Position numbers and translations under genes: made by a program. Below are positions 1 to 9,619 of a stretch of DNA of 64,000 nucleotides, one piece after another; position 1 is the first letter of the stretch, and every line of letters begins with the position of its first letter. Source of the DNA: Roseburia sp. 831b (lineage in GTDB: Bacteria > Bacillota > Clostridia > Lachnospirales > Lachnospiraceae); NCBI RefSeq assembly GCF_001940165.2, contig NZ_CP135162.1:168501-232500 (forward strand). Direction: 5' to 3'. Below the pieces are notes generated by a model. It saw only the letters and a list, made by a program, of their open reading frames with translations. It was not told the DNA's origin and did no database searches.

Positions 1-2
1 GT

Positions 3-2318
3 TTCTTAAACCCGGAACGAGTTACCATGCCGGATATTGATATCGACTTCTGCTATGAGAGGCGAAGTGAGGTTATCGATTACGTCATCAAAAAATACGG
101 TGCAGACTGTGTGACACAGATTGTGACGTTTGGAACGTTAAAGGCAAAAGGCGTGGTCCGTGACGTCGGACGAGTCATGGATTTGCCATACGCATTTTGT
201 GACAAGATTTCCAAAAGCATTCCAGATGAGCTTGGAATTACAATCGAAAAGGCTCTGACGATGAATCCAGAGCTCCGTGCGATGTATGAGTCAGACGCGA
301 CTGTTAAGAACCTGCTTGATATGTCAAAGCGATTAGAAGGGCTGCCACGTCATACTTCCATGCATGCAGCAGGTGTCGTAATCTCACAGAAGGCGATGGA
401 TGAGTACGTGCCATTGTCGAGAGGTTCGGACGGTACGATCACAACACAGTACATCATGACGACCATCGAAGAACTTGGACTTTTAAAGATGGACTTTTTA
501 GGTCTTCGTACCTTAACGGTCATTGACAATGCGGTCAAGCTGGTAAAAAGAAATTACGGCGTGGAAATCGATGTGGATCGCATTGATTATGATGATAAAA
601 AAGTATTAGAATCGATTGGAACCGGCCACACAGAAGGCATTTTCCAGCTAGAGAGTGCCGGAATGAAGAACTTCATGAAGGAGTTAAGACCGCAGAGCCT
701 TGAGGATGTCATTGCGGGAATTTCACTGTATCGTCCGGGTCCAATGGACTTTATTCCAAAGTACATCAAAGGAAAAAATGAGCCGGACAGCATCAGTTAT
801 GTATGCCCGGAATTAGAGCCAATCCTAGAGCCGACCTACGGCTGTATTGTCTATCAGGAACAGGTAATGCAGATAGTACAGAGCCTTGCCGGTTATACGA
901 TGGGACAGGCGGATAACATCCGTCGTGCGATGAGTAAAAAGAAACAGTATGTCATCGATGCGGAGCGCCAGAACTTTGTTTATGGGAACGAAGAGGAAGG
1001 CATCAAAGGATGTATCAACAATGGCATCAGCGAGAAGGCAGCGAATGAGATTTACGATTCCATGGTAGATTTCGCGAAGTATGCGTTTAACAAATCGCAT
1101 GCAGCAGCCTATGCCGTGGTTTCCTATCAGACCGCATTCTTGAAATTCTACTATCCGGTAGAATTCATGGCTGCCCTGATGACGTCCGTACTGGATAATA
1201 CCAGAAAAGTATCGGAATACATTTACACTTGTCGTCAGATGGGAATCAAAGTGCTGTCACCGGATATCAATGCCGGTGAAGGTGTGTTCTCTGCGGATAC
1301 GGAAGGAATCCGCTATGGACTCTATGCCATCAAGAGCATTGGACGTCCGGTTGTGGATGCGATTATTGAGGAACGTAATCAGAATGGACCATATTCCACA
1401 CTCCAGAACTTTATTGAGCGTGTGTGTGGGCGTGAAATCAATAAGAGAGCCATTGAGAACCTGATTAAAGCGGGAGCCTGTGACTGCCTGGATGGAAACC
1501 GCCAGCAGATGGTGCTTAGCTATGCGATGATTTTAGACAATGTCAACAGCCAGCGGAAAAAATCCATGGAAGGCCAGATGAGCCTGTTTGATTTTGCTTC
1601 CGAGGAAGATAAGAAAAGTTACGAGATGAAATATCCAAACGTGGAGGAATATCCAAAGGAAGTGAAGTTAGGATATGAAAAAGAAGTGCTTGGCATCTAC
1701 TTAAGTGGTCATCCTTTGGAAGAGTACGAGGAAAAATGGCGCAAGAGCATTTCGAAGGTGACGACGGACTTTATTCTGGATGAAGAAACCAATGAAATCA
1801 AGGTAAAAGATAACGAGAAAGTCACCGTCGGTGGAATCATCACGGAAAAGACCATCAAGTACACGAAGAACAATAAGACGATGGCATTCCTGACGATTGA
1901 GGATCTGGTTGGAACGGTGGAAGTGATTGTGTTCCCAAGGGATTACGAGCGCTATCACACGATGATTGAGGAGGACGAGAAGGTCTTTATCCAGGGACAT
2001 GCCAATGTCGAGGAAGAGAAAAACGGCAAAATCATCTGTGAAAAGGTGATTCCGTTTGATGACACCAGCCGTGAAGTCTGGTTAAAGTTTCCGACCAAGG
2101 AAGCCTATGAAGAAAAGGAAAAAGAACTCTTTTCCATGCTTCATGATTCCGATGGAAAAGACAGTGTTGTCATCTATACTTCATCCCCGAAAGCAATAAA
2201 AAAATTGCCGGCAAGTCAGAACATCAAAGCGGATTCTGAGATTGTGAACAATTTAACTAACTTTTTGGGCGAAAATAATGTAAAAGTTGTAGAAAAATCC
2301 ATTGAAAACAGACGCTAA
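3..2318 (+). CDS. dnaE: DNA polymerase III alpha subunit (3' part)
   Basis: Replicative polymerase of the DnaE type. The window begins inside the gene: an open frame runs from base 3 (FLNPERVT then MPDIDIDF) without a start, so about the first third, including the PHP domain, lies upstream. The PDIDIDF motif near the beginning carries catalytic aspartates of the palm. Fingers follow (RPGPMDFIPKYIKG, then YQEQVMQI), then helix-hairpin-helix repeats and an OB fold (VGGIITEKTIKY... LTIEDLVGTVEVIVFP) and a short C-terminal tail. The frame ends 71 bases before pfkA, an order common in Clostridia. Only the left edge is incomplete; there is no sign of damage. Confidence 0.97.
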   Translation, partial: FLNPERVTMPDIDIDFCYERRSEVIDYVIKKYGADCVTQIVTFGTLKAKGVVRDVGRVMDLPYAFCDKISKSIPDELGITIEKALTMNPELRAMYESDATVKNLLDMSKRLEGLPRHTSMHAAGVVISQKAMDEYVPLSRGSDGTITTQYIMTTIEELGLLKMDFLGLRTLTVIDNAVKLVKRNYGVEIDVDRIDYDDKKVLESIGTGHTEGIFQLESAGMKNFMKELRPQSLEDVIAGISLYRPGPMDFIPKYIKGKNEPDSISYVCPELEPILEPTYGCIVYQEQVMQIVQSLAGYTMGQADNIRRAMSKKKQYVIDAERQNFVYGNEEEGIKGCINNGISEKAANEIYDSMVDFAKYAFNKSHAAAYAVVSYQTAFLKFYYPVEFMAALMTSVLDNTRKVSEYIYTCRQMGIKVLSPDINAGEGVFSADTEGIRYGLYAIKSIGRPVVDAIIEERNQNGPYSTLQNFIERVCGREINKRAIENLIKAGACDCLDGNRQQMVLSYAMILDNVNSQRKKSMEGQMSLFDFASEEDKKSYEMKYPNVEEYPKEVKLGYEKEVLGIYLSGHPLEEYEEKWRKSISKVTTDFILDEETNEIKVKDNEKVTVGGIITEKTIKYTKNNKTMAFLTIEDLVGTVEVIVFPRDYERYHTMIEEDEKVFIQGHANVEEEKNGKIICEKVIPFDDTSREVWLKFPTKEAYEEKEKELFSMLHDSDGKDSVVIYTSSPKAIKKLPASQNIKADSEIVNNLTNFLGENNVKVVEKSIENRR

Positions 2319-2389
2319 AGAGATTAAAATGATAGAGATAGAAGATTAGTATATATTTTCGACGGGTATATTTTAGGAGGAACTAAAAA

Positions 2390-3364
2390 ATGGCAAAAGA
2401 AGTAAAAACAATTGGTGTTTTAACAAGTGGTGGAGATGCACCAGGAATGAATGCTGCAGTACGTGCCGTTGTACGTCAGGCATTATCAAAAGGGTTAAAA
2501 GTTAAAGGAATTAAGAGAGGATATGCAGGACTTCTTCAGGAAGAGATTTTCGATATGGAAGCAAAAGACGTATCCGATATTATAAACCGTGGTGGTACTA
2601 TTTTACAGACTGCACGTTGCTTAGAGTTCAAGGAATTAGAGTATCAGAAGAAAGCTGCTGAGATTTGCAAGAAACACGGCATTGATGGTATCGTTGTTAT
2701 TGGTGGTGACGGTTCTTTCCAGGGAGCTCAGAAGTTAGCTGCTCTTGGAATCAACACAATCGGACTTCCAGGAACCATCGACCTTGATATTGCATGTACA
2801 GAGTACACTATTGGTTTCGATACAGCCGTTAACACAGCAATGGAAGCAATCGATAAGATTCGTGATACTTCTACTTCTCATGAGAGATGTTCTATCATCG
2901 AGGTTATGGGACGTGGCGCTGGTTACATCGCATTATGGTGCGGTATTGCCAACGGTGCTGAGGAAGTATTACTTCCAGAAAAATATGACTTTGATGAGCA
3001 GAAGCTTGTAAACAACATCATCGAGAGCAGAAAACGTGGTAAACAGCATTACATCATCATCAATGCAGAAGGTATCGGACATTCTGCAAGCATGGCTAAG
3101 AGAATCGAAGCTGCAACCGGTATGGAAACAAGAGCAACTATCTTAGGACATATGCAGCGTGGTGGTAACCCAACAGCAAAAGACCGTGTATACGCTTCTA
3201 CCATGGGTGCATTGGCAGTTGATTTACTTTGCGAAGGAAAGAGCAACCGTGTCGTTGGATACCGTCACGGAGAATTCGTTGATTTTGATATCGATGAAGC
3301 ACTTGCAATGCAGAAATCGATTCCAGAATACGAATACGAAATCTGTCATAACCTTTCCATCTAA
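2390..3364 (+). CDS. pfkA: ATP-dependent 6-phosphofructokinase
   Basis: Phosphorylates fructose 6-phosphate in glycolysis; cytoplasmic. At 324 residues it has the bacterial length. Visible motifs are the N-terminal GGDAPGMNAAVR loop, GGDGSFQGA (the Gly after GGD indicates ATP rather than pyrophosphate use), TIDLD in place of the usual TIDND but with both aspartates kept, MGRGAGYIA, and HMQRGG. The start has a clear AGGAGG site at 2375-2380. Codon use is strongly biased, as expected for a highly expressed gene. It follows dnaE and ends in its own terminator. Confidence 0.97.
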   Translation: MAKEVKTIGVLTSGGDAPGMNAAVRAVVRQALSKGLKVKGIKRGYAGLLQEEIFDMEAKDVSDIINRGGTILQTARCLEFKELEYQKKAAEICKKHGIDGIVVIGGDGSFQGAQKLAALGINTIGLPGTIDLDIACTEYTIGFDTAVNTAMEAIDKIRDTSTSHERCSIIEVMGRGAGYIALWCGIANGAEEVLLPEKYDFDEQKLVNNIIESRKRGKQHYIIINAEGIGHSASMAKRIEAATGMETRATILGHMQRGGNPTAKDRVYASTMGALAVDLLCEGKSNRVVGYRHGEFVDFDIDEALAMQKSIPEYEYEICHNLSI

Positions 3365-3416
3365 GAGGTGGGACAGGCTGGATACAAAACAGCCAGGAAA
3401 TCGAATAGAAAATAAG

Positions 3417-3452
3417 AAAACTCCACGGATTTTGGGTTCGTGGAGTTTTTTA
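3417..3452 (+). terminator. Intrinsic terminator after pfkA
   Basis: An 8-bp perfect stem, ACTCCACG (3420-3427) with CGTGGAGT (3439-3446), has an 11-base loop and runs into six T residues. It separates pfkA from the methyltransferase gene. Confidence 0.9.
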
Positions 3453-3471
3453 GATAAAAGAGGAAAACGAA

Positions 3472-4245
3472 ATGATTACAAGTACGAGTAACCAGCAGAT
3501 GAAACATATTTTGGCTTTGGAGAAAAAGGCAAAGTATAGAAGAGAAGAACAGCAATTTGTTGTGGAAGGCAGAAAGATGTTTGCAGAAGCTCCAAGGGAG
3601 TGGGTGAGTAAAGTCTACGTCGCAGAATCTGTTGTGGAAGAAATGCAGGATTATCTCGATGGTTATCCCTACGAGGTTGTCTCGGATTCCGTTTTTAAAG
3701 CGATTTCCGATACGCAGACACCGCAGGGAATTCTTAGCGTGGTAAAAATGCCATCGTATGAGCTGACAGATTTGTGGAAGCAGGATCAGACATCGCTTTT
3801 AATTTTAGAGAGCGTGCAAGACCCTGGAAACCTTGGAACGATGCTTCGAACCGGAGAAGGTGCGGGCATTACCGGAGTCATCATGAACAAGACAACGGTG
3901 GATCTTTTTAATCCAAAGACCATCCGTTCTACGATGGGAAGTATTTACCGTGTCCCATTTTTTGTGGCGGAAGATTTAGAAGAAACCATGCAGGAATTAA
4001 AGGAAAAGGGCGTGAAGCTTTATGCTGCCCACCTAAAAGGCACGATGCAGTATGATGAACCGGATTACACCGGTGCTACTGGATTTTTGATTGGAAATGA
4101 AGGAAATGGATTAAGTGATGAGATTGCAAATCTTGCAGATACTTACATTAAAATTCCGATGGAGGGAAAAGTAGAATCACTAAATGCCGCAATTTCTGCA
4201 TCCCTTTTGATGTACGAAGCGAACAGACAAAGAAGAAGAAAATAG
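3472..4245 (+). CDS. TrmH/SpoU-family RNA 2'-O-methyltransferase
   Basis: A SAM-dependent RNA ribose methylase of the RlmB/TrmH class, 257 residues. The N-terminal part resembles the SpoU substrate-binding domain (VVEGRKMFAEA). The C-terminal knotted SPOUT domain shows its three motifs: LESVQDPGNLGTMLRTGEGAG near residue 113, FLIGNEGNGLSDE near 204, and IPMEGKVESLNAAISASLLMYE near the end. The exact RNA target cannot be read from sequence; 23S rRNA is usual for this architecture. It begins 20 bases after the pfkA terminator and heads a run with the next two genes (gaps of 13 bases and 1 base). Confidence 0.92.
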   Translation: MITSTSNQQMKHILALEKKAKYRREEQQFVVEGRKMFAEAPREWVSKVYVAESVVEEMQDYLDGYPYEVVSDSVFKAISDTQTPQGILSVVKMPSYELTDLWKQDQTSLLILESVQDPGNLGTMLRTGEGAGITGVIMNKTTVDLFNPKTIRSTMGSIYRVPFFVAEDLEETMQELKEKGVKLYAAHLKGTMQYDEPDYTGATGFLIGNEGNGLSDEIANLADTYIKIPMEGKVESLNAAISASLLMYEANRQRRRK

Positions 4246-4258
4246 AGGGGCAGGTACA

Positions 4259-4522
4259 ATGAGAATCTGGTTTAAAATGTTTGAAAATACGCATTTGCTT
4301 AAGGATATGACGGTCACAAATGAGACGGATGAGACGAGAACACATAAGATTTTTCAGGCGATGGATGAGGTATGTTATGCATTTGACCTTGGAAAGCCAA
4401 TCTGGCTGGATAAGAATGTGAACGAATTCAAGCGTCACGCCAAGACAAGATTTACCAAAGATAATTTTGTGGAGGAGATTGAGTTTGATTTCCTTGAGAT
4501 GGAAGTGATAGAGGAGGACTAG
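4259..4522 (+). CDS. Conserved hypothetical protein, 87 residues
   Basis: A small acidic cytoplasmic protein with no membrane segment and no motif I can name. It has a good ribosome site (GAGGGGCAGG) just upstream and sits between an RNA methylase and a membrane protein gene with almost no spacing (1 base to the next start). I recall similar small proteins (IWFK..., THKIFQAMDE, KPIWLD, RFTKDNF) in Clostridia without a known role. It is clearly a gene from position, start signal and lack of alternatives. Confidence 0.8.
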   Translation: MRIWFKMFENTHLLKDMTVTNETDETRTHKIFQAMDEVCYAFDLGKPIWLDKNVNEFKRHAKTRFTKDNFVEEIEFDFLEMEVIEED

Positions 4523-4523
4523 C

Positions 4524-5585
4524 GTGGAAAAATTTAAAGCATTTTTAAAAAGAAAAAATATTATCCTTTCGGCAAAACGTTATGGAATTGATGCCCTTGG
4601 GGCGATGGCACAGGGATTGTTTGCGTCCTTGTTAATTGGAACGATTGTCAGCACAATCGGAACACAGTTTGGCATTGAGCTTCTTGTAACCATTGGAAAT
4701 TATGCAAAAGCAGCCGTTGGTCCTGCAATGGCAATCTCGATTGGTTATGCCCTGCAGACACCGCCGCTCGTTCTTTTCTCACTGGCAGCAGTTGGAGCCG
4801 CCGCAAATGAGCTTGGCGGTGCCGGAGGACCACTTGCCGTGCTTGTGGTCACCATTTTTGCAGCAGAATTTGGAAAAGCTGTTTCCAAGGAAACAAAAAT
4901 TGACATTATTGTCACACCGTTTGTGACGATTTTTATTGGCGCAGGTTTGTCACTCTGGTGGGCACCGGCAATCGGAGCAGCCGCAAGTGCAGTAGGAAAT
5001 GCGATTATGTGGGCGACAGAATTACAGCCATTCTTTATGGGAATCGTGGTATCGGTTCTGGTTGGAATCGCGCTGACGCTTCCTATCAGCAGTGCAGCAA
5101 TCTGTGCCGCATTAAACTTAACGGGACTTGCCGGCGGTGCAGCCCTGGCAGGATGCTGTGCGCAGATGGTTGGCTTTGCGGTGCTTAGTTTTAAAGAAAA
5201 TGGCTGGGGTGGATTTTTTGCACAGGGAATCGGAACTTCGATGCTACAGATGGGAAACATCGTTAAGAATCCAAGAATCTGGCTTCCTGCAATTTTGTCC
5301 TCAGCAGTGACCGGGCCGGTTGCAACCTGTATATTTAAGATGCAGATGAACGGCGCAGCCGTATCCTCTGGAATGGGAACCTGCGGTCTTGTCGGTCAGA
5401 TTGGCCTCTACACCGGATGGTTAAATGACATTGCAGACGGAAGTAAAACAGCCATCACATCCGTTGACTGGCTGGGCATGATTCTGGTGTGTTTTGTACT
5501 GCCGGGAGTGCTTACATGGGCGTTTGGCATGCTCTTGCGCAAGCTGAACTGGATTAAGGAAAATGATTTAAAACTAAATTTGTAG
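4524..5585 (+). CDS. PTS_EIIC_2-like membrane protein (PTS IIC type)
   Basis: A 353-residue integral membrane protein with about nine or ten hydrophobic stretches, rich in Gly/Ala. The pattern, including RYGIDALGAMAQGLFASLLIG at the start and GTCGLVGQIGLYTG near the end, fits the stand-alone EIIC-like family (PF13303) annotated as PTS sugar transporter subunit IIC. No EIIA or EIIB gene is nearby, so the substrate and even the PTS link are unproven. Translation starts at GTG 4524, one base after the preceding stop, with GAGGAGG overlapping that gene's end. Confidence 0.85.
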   Translation: MEKFKAFLKRKNIILSAKRYGIDALGAMAQGLFASLLIGTIVSTIGTQFGIELLVTIGNYAKAAVGPAMAISIGYALQTPPLVLFSLAAVGAAANELGGAGGPLAVLVVTIFAAEFGKAVSKETKIDIIVTPFVTIFIGAGLSLWWAPAIGAAASAVGNAIMWATELQPFFMGIVVSVLVGIALTLPISSAAICAALNLTGLAGGAALAGCCAQMVGFAVLSFKENGWGGFFAQGIGTSMLQMGNIVKNPRIWLPAILSSAVTGPVATCIFKMQMNGAAVSSGMGTCGLVGQIGLYTGWLNDIADGSKTAITSVDWLGMILVCFVLPGVLTWAFGMLLRKLNWIKENDLKLNL

Positions 5586-5660
5586 TTAGACCGAAAACGG
5601 GCGAAAAATGTAAAGAAAAGACGCCAAAACTTTTGAAATATCCCACCAAAGTAACAAGAA

Positions 5661-5672
5661 ATATGGTATAAT
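5661..5672 (+). promoter_or_regulatory. Extended -10 promoter for the (p)ppGpp synthetase gene
   Basis: TGG-TATAAT (TATAAT at 5667-5672) is a strong extended -10 element 64 bases upstream of the ATG at 5736. No good -35 box is seen 17 bases upstream, as is common for extended -10 promoters. Confidence 0.6.
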
Positions 5673-5735
5673 AAAAGGGCATGAAGAATAGAAATAAAAT
5701 TGGTCTTTATGTGGATTTTGTTTGGAGGGAGTAAC

Positions 5736-6395
5736 ATGGATAAACCATTTACATTGAGTGAAGGGGTCGATAGTTGGAACACTATCATCTTTTTATATAA
5801 TTCGGCACTGAAGGAGGTTGGAACGAAGTTAGAGATTTTAAATGACGAGTTCCAGCAGGTACATCAATACAATCCGATTGAGTATATCAAATCGAGAATT
5901 AAGACACCGGAGAGTATTGTAAAGAAGTTAAAGCGCTATGGACATGAGAGTACCATAGATAACATGGTCAAATACATCAATGACATTGCGGGAATTCGAA
6001 TTGTATGTTCGTTTACATCCGATATTTACCGCCTGGCTGAGATGATTGGAAAGCAGAACGACCTTACGGTTGTATCGGTAAAAGATTATATCAAGCATCC
6101 GAAAGAGAGCGGTTATAAGAGTTATCATATGCTGGTAACGGTACCGATTTTTTTGACAGACCGTGTGGTAGATACCAGAGTAGAGATACAGATTCGTACG
6201 ATTGCGATGGATTTCTGGGCAAGTCTGGAACATAAGATTTATTACAAATTTGAAGGAAATGCACCGGAATACATCAGCAGAGACTTAAGAGAGTGCTCTG
6301 GAATCGTATCCATGCTGGATGCAAAGATGCTCCAGTTGAATGAGGCAATTTTGGAGGCAAAAGCCGCACAGGAAGAGGAACATGAATTTAATTAA
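5736..6395 (+). CDS. relQ: Small alarmone synthetase, RelQ/YjbM type
   Basis: Makes (p)ppGpp from ATP and GDP/GTP. The protein has 219 residues and only a synthetase (RelA_SpoT) domain: no HD hydrolase, TGS or ACT domain, which is the size and layout of RelQ. Signature stretches are YIKSRIKTPESIVKKLKRYG, DIAGIRIVCSF, KESGYKSYHMLVTVP, VEIQIRTIAMDFWASLEHKIYYK. The chosen ATG at 5736 has GGAGGGAG in front; an upstream in-frame ATG at 5700 has none. It overlaps the next gene by 14 bases, so the two are co-transcribed. Confidence 0.93.
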   Translation: MDKPFTLSEGVDSWNTIIFLYNSALKEVGTKLEILNDEFQQVHQYNPIEYIKSRIKTPESIVKKLKRYGHESTIDNMVKYINDIAGIRIVCSFTSDIYRLAEMIGKQNDLTVVSVKDYIKHPKESGYKSYHMLVTVPIFLTDRVVDTRVEIQIRTIAMDFWASLEHKIYYKFEGNAPEYISRDLRECSGIVSMLDAKMLQLNEAILEAKAAQEEEHEFN

Positions 6396-8322
6396 TGTTG
6401 AAAATATTACAAAAATATACACAGAGAGGAAGCTTTTTGAAAAAGCTTCCTTTTATCTGCAAGAAGGAGAAAAAGTTGGAATCATCGGTATCAATGGAAC
6501 TGGAAAATCCACACTTTTAAAAATCATAGCAGGCGCAGAGGAACCGGACGAGGGAAGTGTGACAAGAGCGAATCACATCGTGGTTCGTTATCTTCCGCAG
6601 AATCCGGTTTTTGACCCAGGAAAAAACGTGCTGGAGAATGTGCTAGAACAAGCTGTGAAAAATTTTGAAATGCAGGGGAATGAGCCTGTAAAGATGACAA
6701 AAGGGCTTCATGAGGCAGACCATTGGAATCTGGAAAGTACAGCAAAGAACATGATGACGCGTCTTGGAATCACAGACTTTTCAAAGAAGGCAGGAGAACT
6801 TTCGGGTGGACAAAGAAAGCGTCTTGCGTTAGTTGCCGCACTGTTAGTTCCCTGCGACGTCCTGATTTTAGACGAGCCGACGAACCATCTGGACTCGACT
6901 ATGGCAGACTGGTTAGAAGATTTTTTGAAAAATCAGAAGGCTGCGCTTGTGATGGTAACGCATGACCGATATTTTTTAGACAGTGTCTGCAACCGGATTG
7001 TTGAAATAGATAAAGGTGCAATTTATAGTTATGATACAAACTATTCCGGATTTTTGGAGCGAAAAGCAGAGCGTGAGGAGATTGCGGTTGCAAGTGAGCG
7101 AAAGAGACAGTCGGTGTTACGCAAAGAGATTGAGTGGATGCAGCGTGGCGCAAGGGCAAGATCGACCAAGCAAAAGGCGCACATCCAGCGTTACGAGGCG
7201 CTCCGGGACCAAAAAGGACCGGAATTTGACTCTAAGATAGAGATTGGTTCTGTTTCGACCAGAACAGGAAGAACTACAATTGAAGTTGAAAATGTCAGTA
7301 AGGGATATGATGGAAGGAAGTTGATTTCTGATTTTTCCTATATCTTTTTAAAGAATGATCGAATTGGATTCATCGGGCCAAACGGTTCGGGTAAAACCAC
7401 CTTGATGAAATTAATCGACGGACGTATCCAGCCGGATGCTGGAAAAATCACAATCGGCCAGACCATAAAGATTGGTTACTATACCCAGGAAATTGAAAAT
7501 GACAAGTCGGCGGGGGTTGCCTATATGGACCCGAACGAGCGTGTCATTGATTACATCAAGAATACTGCAGAATATGTAAGAACAGAGGAAGGACTCGTCT
7601 CGGCGTCCGTGATGTTAGAGCGCTTCCTTTTCCCGGCATCCCAGCAGTACAGCCCGATTGGAAAGCTTTCCGGTGGAGAGAAAAGAAGATTAAACCTGCT
7701 TCGCGTCTTAATGGAAGCACCAAATGTCCTGATTTTAGACGAGCCGACCAACGATCTGGATACGCAGACTCTCGCAATTTTAGAGGATTACCTCGACCGC
7801 TATGACGGAATCGTTATCACGGTATCGCACGACCGTTACTTTTTAGACCGTGTGGTAAGAAGAATCTTTGCGTTTGAAGGGGACGGCGTCATCCGCCAGT
7901 ACGAAGGTGGTTACACAGATTATGTAAACCGAAAGAAGGCGCAAGAAGCAGTTTCGTCACAGAAGATTTCTGCTGGAAAAGACAGTGTGTCAGGAAAAGG
8001 CAGCACATCAGGGAATGATAGTGTCTCCGGTAAAAACAGCACATCCGGAAAAGAGAATTTCCACGGCGAGAAAAAGCTAAAATTCAGCTATAACGAGCAG
8101 CGAGAGTATGAGACCATCGAGGCAGACATTGAAAAGCTGGAAAGTAAAATCGAGGAACTGGAAGCCAATATTTTAAAGAATGCCAGCAATTTTGTGAAAC
8201 TCAACGAACTGACGAATGAGAAGATGAAGGCAGAGGCAGCCTTAGAAGAAAAGATGGAACGTTGGGAATACTTAGAAGACTTGGCAGAACGGATTCAAAA
8301 ACAAAAAGAAGCAGCAAATTAA
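6382..8322 (+). CDS. ABC-F family ATPase (Uup/translation-factor type)
   Basis: A soluble twin-ABC protein of 646 residues with no membrane domain, as in ABC-F factors that act on the ribosome. First cassette: GINGTGKSTLLKII Walker A, LSGGQRKRLALV signature, LILDEPTNHLD. Second cassette: GPNGSGKTTLMKLI, LSGGEKRRLNLL, LILDEPTNDLD. Between them is the basic linker (RKEIEWMQRGARARSTKQ). A Ser/Gly/Lys-rich repeat (SGKDSVSGKGSTSGN...) leads to a C-terminal coiled coil, a layout like Uup. It starts at ATG 6382 within the relQ 3' end, with GGAAGAGGA as ribosome site. Resistance function is possible but not readable. Confidence 0.92.
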   Translation: MNLINVENITKIYTERKLFEKASFYLQEGEKVGIIGINGTGKSTLLKIIAGAEEPDEGSVTRANHIVVRYLPQNPVFDPGKNVLENVLEQAVKNFEMQGNEPVKMTKGLHEADHWNLESTAKNMMTRLGITDFSKKAGELSGGQRKRLALVAALLVPCDVLILDEPTNHLDSTMADWLEDFLKNQKAALVMVTHDRYFLDSVCNRIVEIDKGAIYSYDTNYSGFLERKAEREEIAVASERKRQSVLRKEIEWMQRGARARSTKQKAHIQRYEALRDQKGPEFDSKIEIGSVSTRTGRTTIEVENVSKGYDGRKLISDFSYIFLKNDRIGFIGPNGSGKTTLMKLIDGRIQPDAGKITIGQTIKIGYYTQEIENDKSAGVAYMDPNERVIDYIKNTAEYVRTEEGLVSASVMLERFLFPASQQYSPIGKLSGGEKRRLNLLRVLMEAPNVLILDEPTNDLDTQTLAILEDYLDRYDGIVITVSHDRYFLDRVVRRIFAFEGDGVIRQYEGGYTDYVNRKKAQEAVSSQKISAGKDSVSGKGSTSGNDSVSGKNSTSGKENFHGEKKLKFSYNEQREYETIEADIEKLESKIEELEANILKNASNFVKLNELTNEKMKAEAALEEKMERWEYLEDLAERIQKQKEAAN

Positions 8323-8327
8323 TAGAA

Positions 8328-8407
8328 AACGCCAGAACCGGCAAGAAACGGACATGTATCCAGAATCCTGGACACATATCAGGCAAAAACCGGGACTGGC
8401 GTTTTTT
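8328..8407. terminator. Bidirectional terminator between convergent genes
   Basis: AACGCCAG (8328-8335) pairs with CTGGCGTT (8396-8403) and is followed by six T residues on the plus strand. The 60-base interior can fold further (CCGG/CCGG, GTATCCAG/CTGGACAC). It lies between the ABC-F gene and the convergent exporter genes. Confidence 0.75.
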
Positions 8408-8846
8408 ATCTTTTCTTTTTCCCGAGTGCATGAAAAACAGCCTGCGGAATCGCAAAACCAAACACGATACCAAGTGCAATGGCACCGGCAATCAGGAAGG
8501 TTTCGGTTCCCTTTTGGGAAAACGATTTCATTTCGTTCATAATCAGATAATAAGCAGTATAGTAAATGCCGGCACCAGGTACCAATGGGAAAATCCCAGG
8601 TATTAAAAACATGGTTACCGGATTTTTGCGAACGACGGATAAGATGCGGGAGAGAATTGTTAACACAAAGGTTGCAAGCAGGCTTGCAGTCGCAACTCCC
8701 ATCTTATGGTTCATGCAGATAATGTAGACAATCCAGCCGACAGCACCGGTCAGTCCGCAGAAAAACAATTCTTTTCTTGGCGCATGAAACAGTACTGCAA
8801 ACGATAACGTCGCAATCAAAGAAACAATAAACTGTATCAGAATCAT
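8406..8846 (-). CDS. Threonine/serine exporter, small subunit (ThrE C-terminal half)
   Basis: A 146-residue membrane protein with about four to five hydrophobic segments, matching the C-terminal ThrE_2 (DUF3815) half of ThrE-type exporters. Typical features are FHAPRKELFFCGLTGAVGW near the start and the LIPGIFPLVPGAGIYY motif in the middle. It overlaps the upstream larger subunit gene by 4 bases, so the two halves are translated together and likely form one transporter in the cytoplasmic membrane. Confidence 0.9.
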   Translation of the reverse strand: MILIQFIVSLIATLSFAVLFHAPRKELFFCGLTGAVGWIVYIICMNHKMGVATASLLATFVLTILSRILSVVRKNPVTMFLIPGIFPLVPGAGIYYTAYYLIMNEMKSFSQKGTETFLIAGAIALGIVFGFAIPQAVFHALGKKKR

Positions 8847-9619
8847 AGCAGGACACCTCCTGTCAAAAGCTGGTAAACGGTAATCACAGCGCCGACGCCG
8901 ACCGCAATGCTAAAGGACGTTAGGAGTGCGTCAATCATGTGAATGGTACCGGAAAGATAATCTCCGTTAAAAAAATCACGAATGGAAGTGGTCAGGGCAA
9001 TACCAGGAACTAAGGGCATGATATCACCGATGACGATTTTATCCTGCATAATAGGAAGTCCGATGGATAACAGAATCAAACTGCAGACCGTGACAAGTGC
9101 GCTTCCTAAAATATTTACGATAAAGCTGGACATGGGATGTTTTTTTGCAGTATTCAAAAATAATTGCAATAACAGTCCAATAAAAAATGCAAAAAAAGCA
9201 TCAAGCGGTGTTCCACCAAACAGATAACAAAAACTGGCACTGCCAAGACCACAGAACAGAATCTGGATGTTGTCTTTGGTTTCTGGGATATTCTTGCAGG
9301 CATCCAGGCGGTCCCAGGAGTCTACTAGGGAACATTCATGGGAACAGATTTCGCGGGAAAGCTGGTTTAATGCAGCAATTCTTCCAAGATGGGTTTTGCC
9401 TAGTGGAACATGACGAATCATGCTGCAGGCATCATCTTTATTTTCATTCGCACTTGCAAAAATTCCGTTGGAAAGCACATAGACATCATAATCTTCAATC
9501 TCGTATGCCCGTAAAATATGCATCACAGTGTCCTCAACGCGGTAGATTTCACCACCATTTCGAAGCATAGCATCTCCAATTTCTACGGCAAGTGTCAGGA
9601 TTTCTTTTGTTACAGCCAT
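8843..9619 (-). CDS. Threonine/serine exporter, large subunit (ThrE N-terminal half)
   Basis: A 258-residue protein of the ThrE (DUF1212) family. The first 115 residues are a soluble domain (GDAMLRNGGEIYRVEDTV; FASANENKD), followed by about five membrane segments with the family motif GDIMPLVPGIALTTSIRDFFNGDYLSG. Together with the 146-residue partner it forms a split ThrE/YjjP-YjjB type exporter for small amino acids or organic acids; the real substrate is not determined. A TTGAGGTTAA ribosome site precedes the ATG at 9619. Confidence 0.9.
   Translation of the reverse strand: MAVTKEILTLAVEIGDAMLRNGGEIYRVEDTVMHILRAYEIEDYDVYVLSNGIFASANENKDDACSMIRHVPLGKTHLGRIAALNQLSREICSHECSLVDSWDRLDACKNIPETKDNIQILFCGLGSASFCYLFGGTPLDAFFAFFIGLLLQLFLNTAKKHPMSSFIVNILGSALVTVCSLILLSIGLPIMQDKIVIGDIMPLVPGIALTTSIRDFFNGDYLSGTIHMIDALLTSFSIAVGVGAVITVYQLLTGGVLL

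Noticed and set aside
4745..5260. 171-codon minus-strand frame inside the PTS IIC-like gene
   Set aside because: Shadow of a Gly/Ala-rich membrane protein; no start signal.
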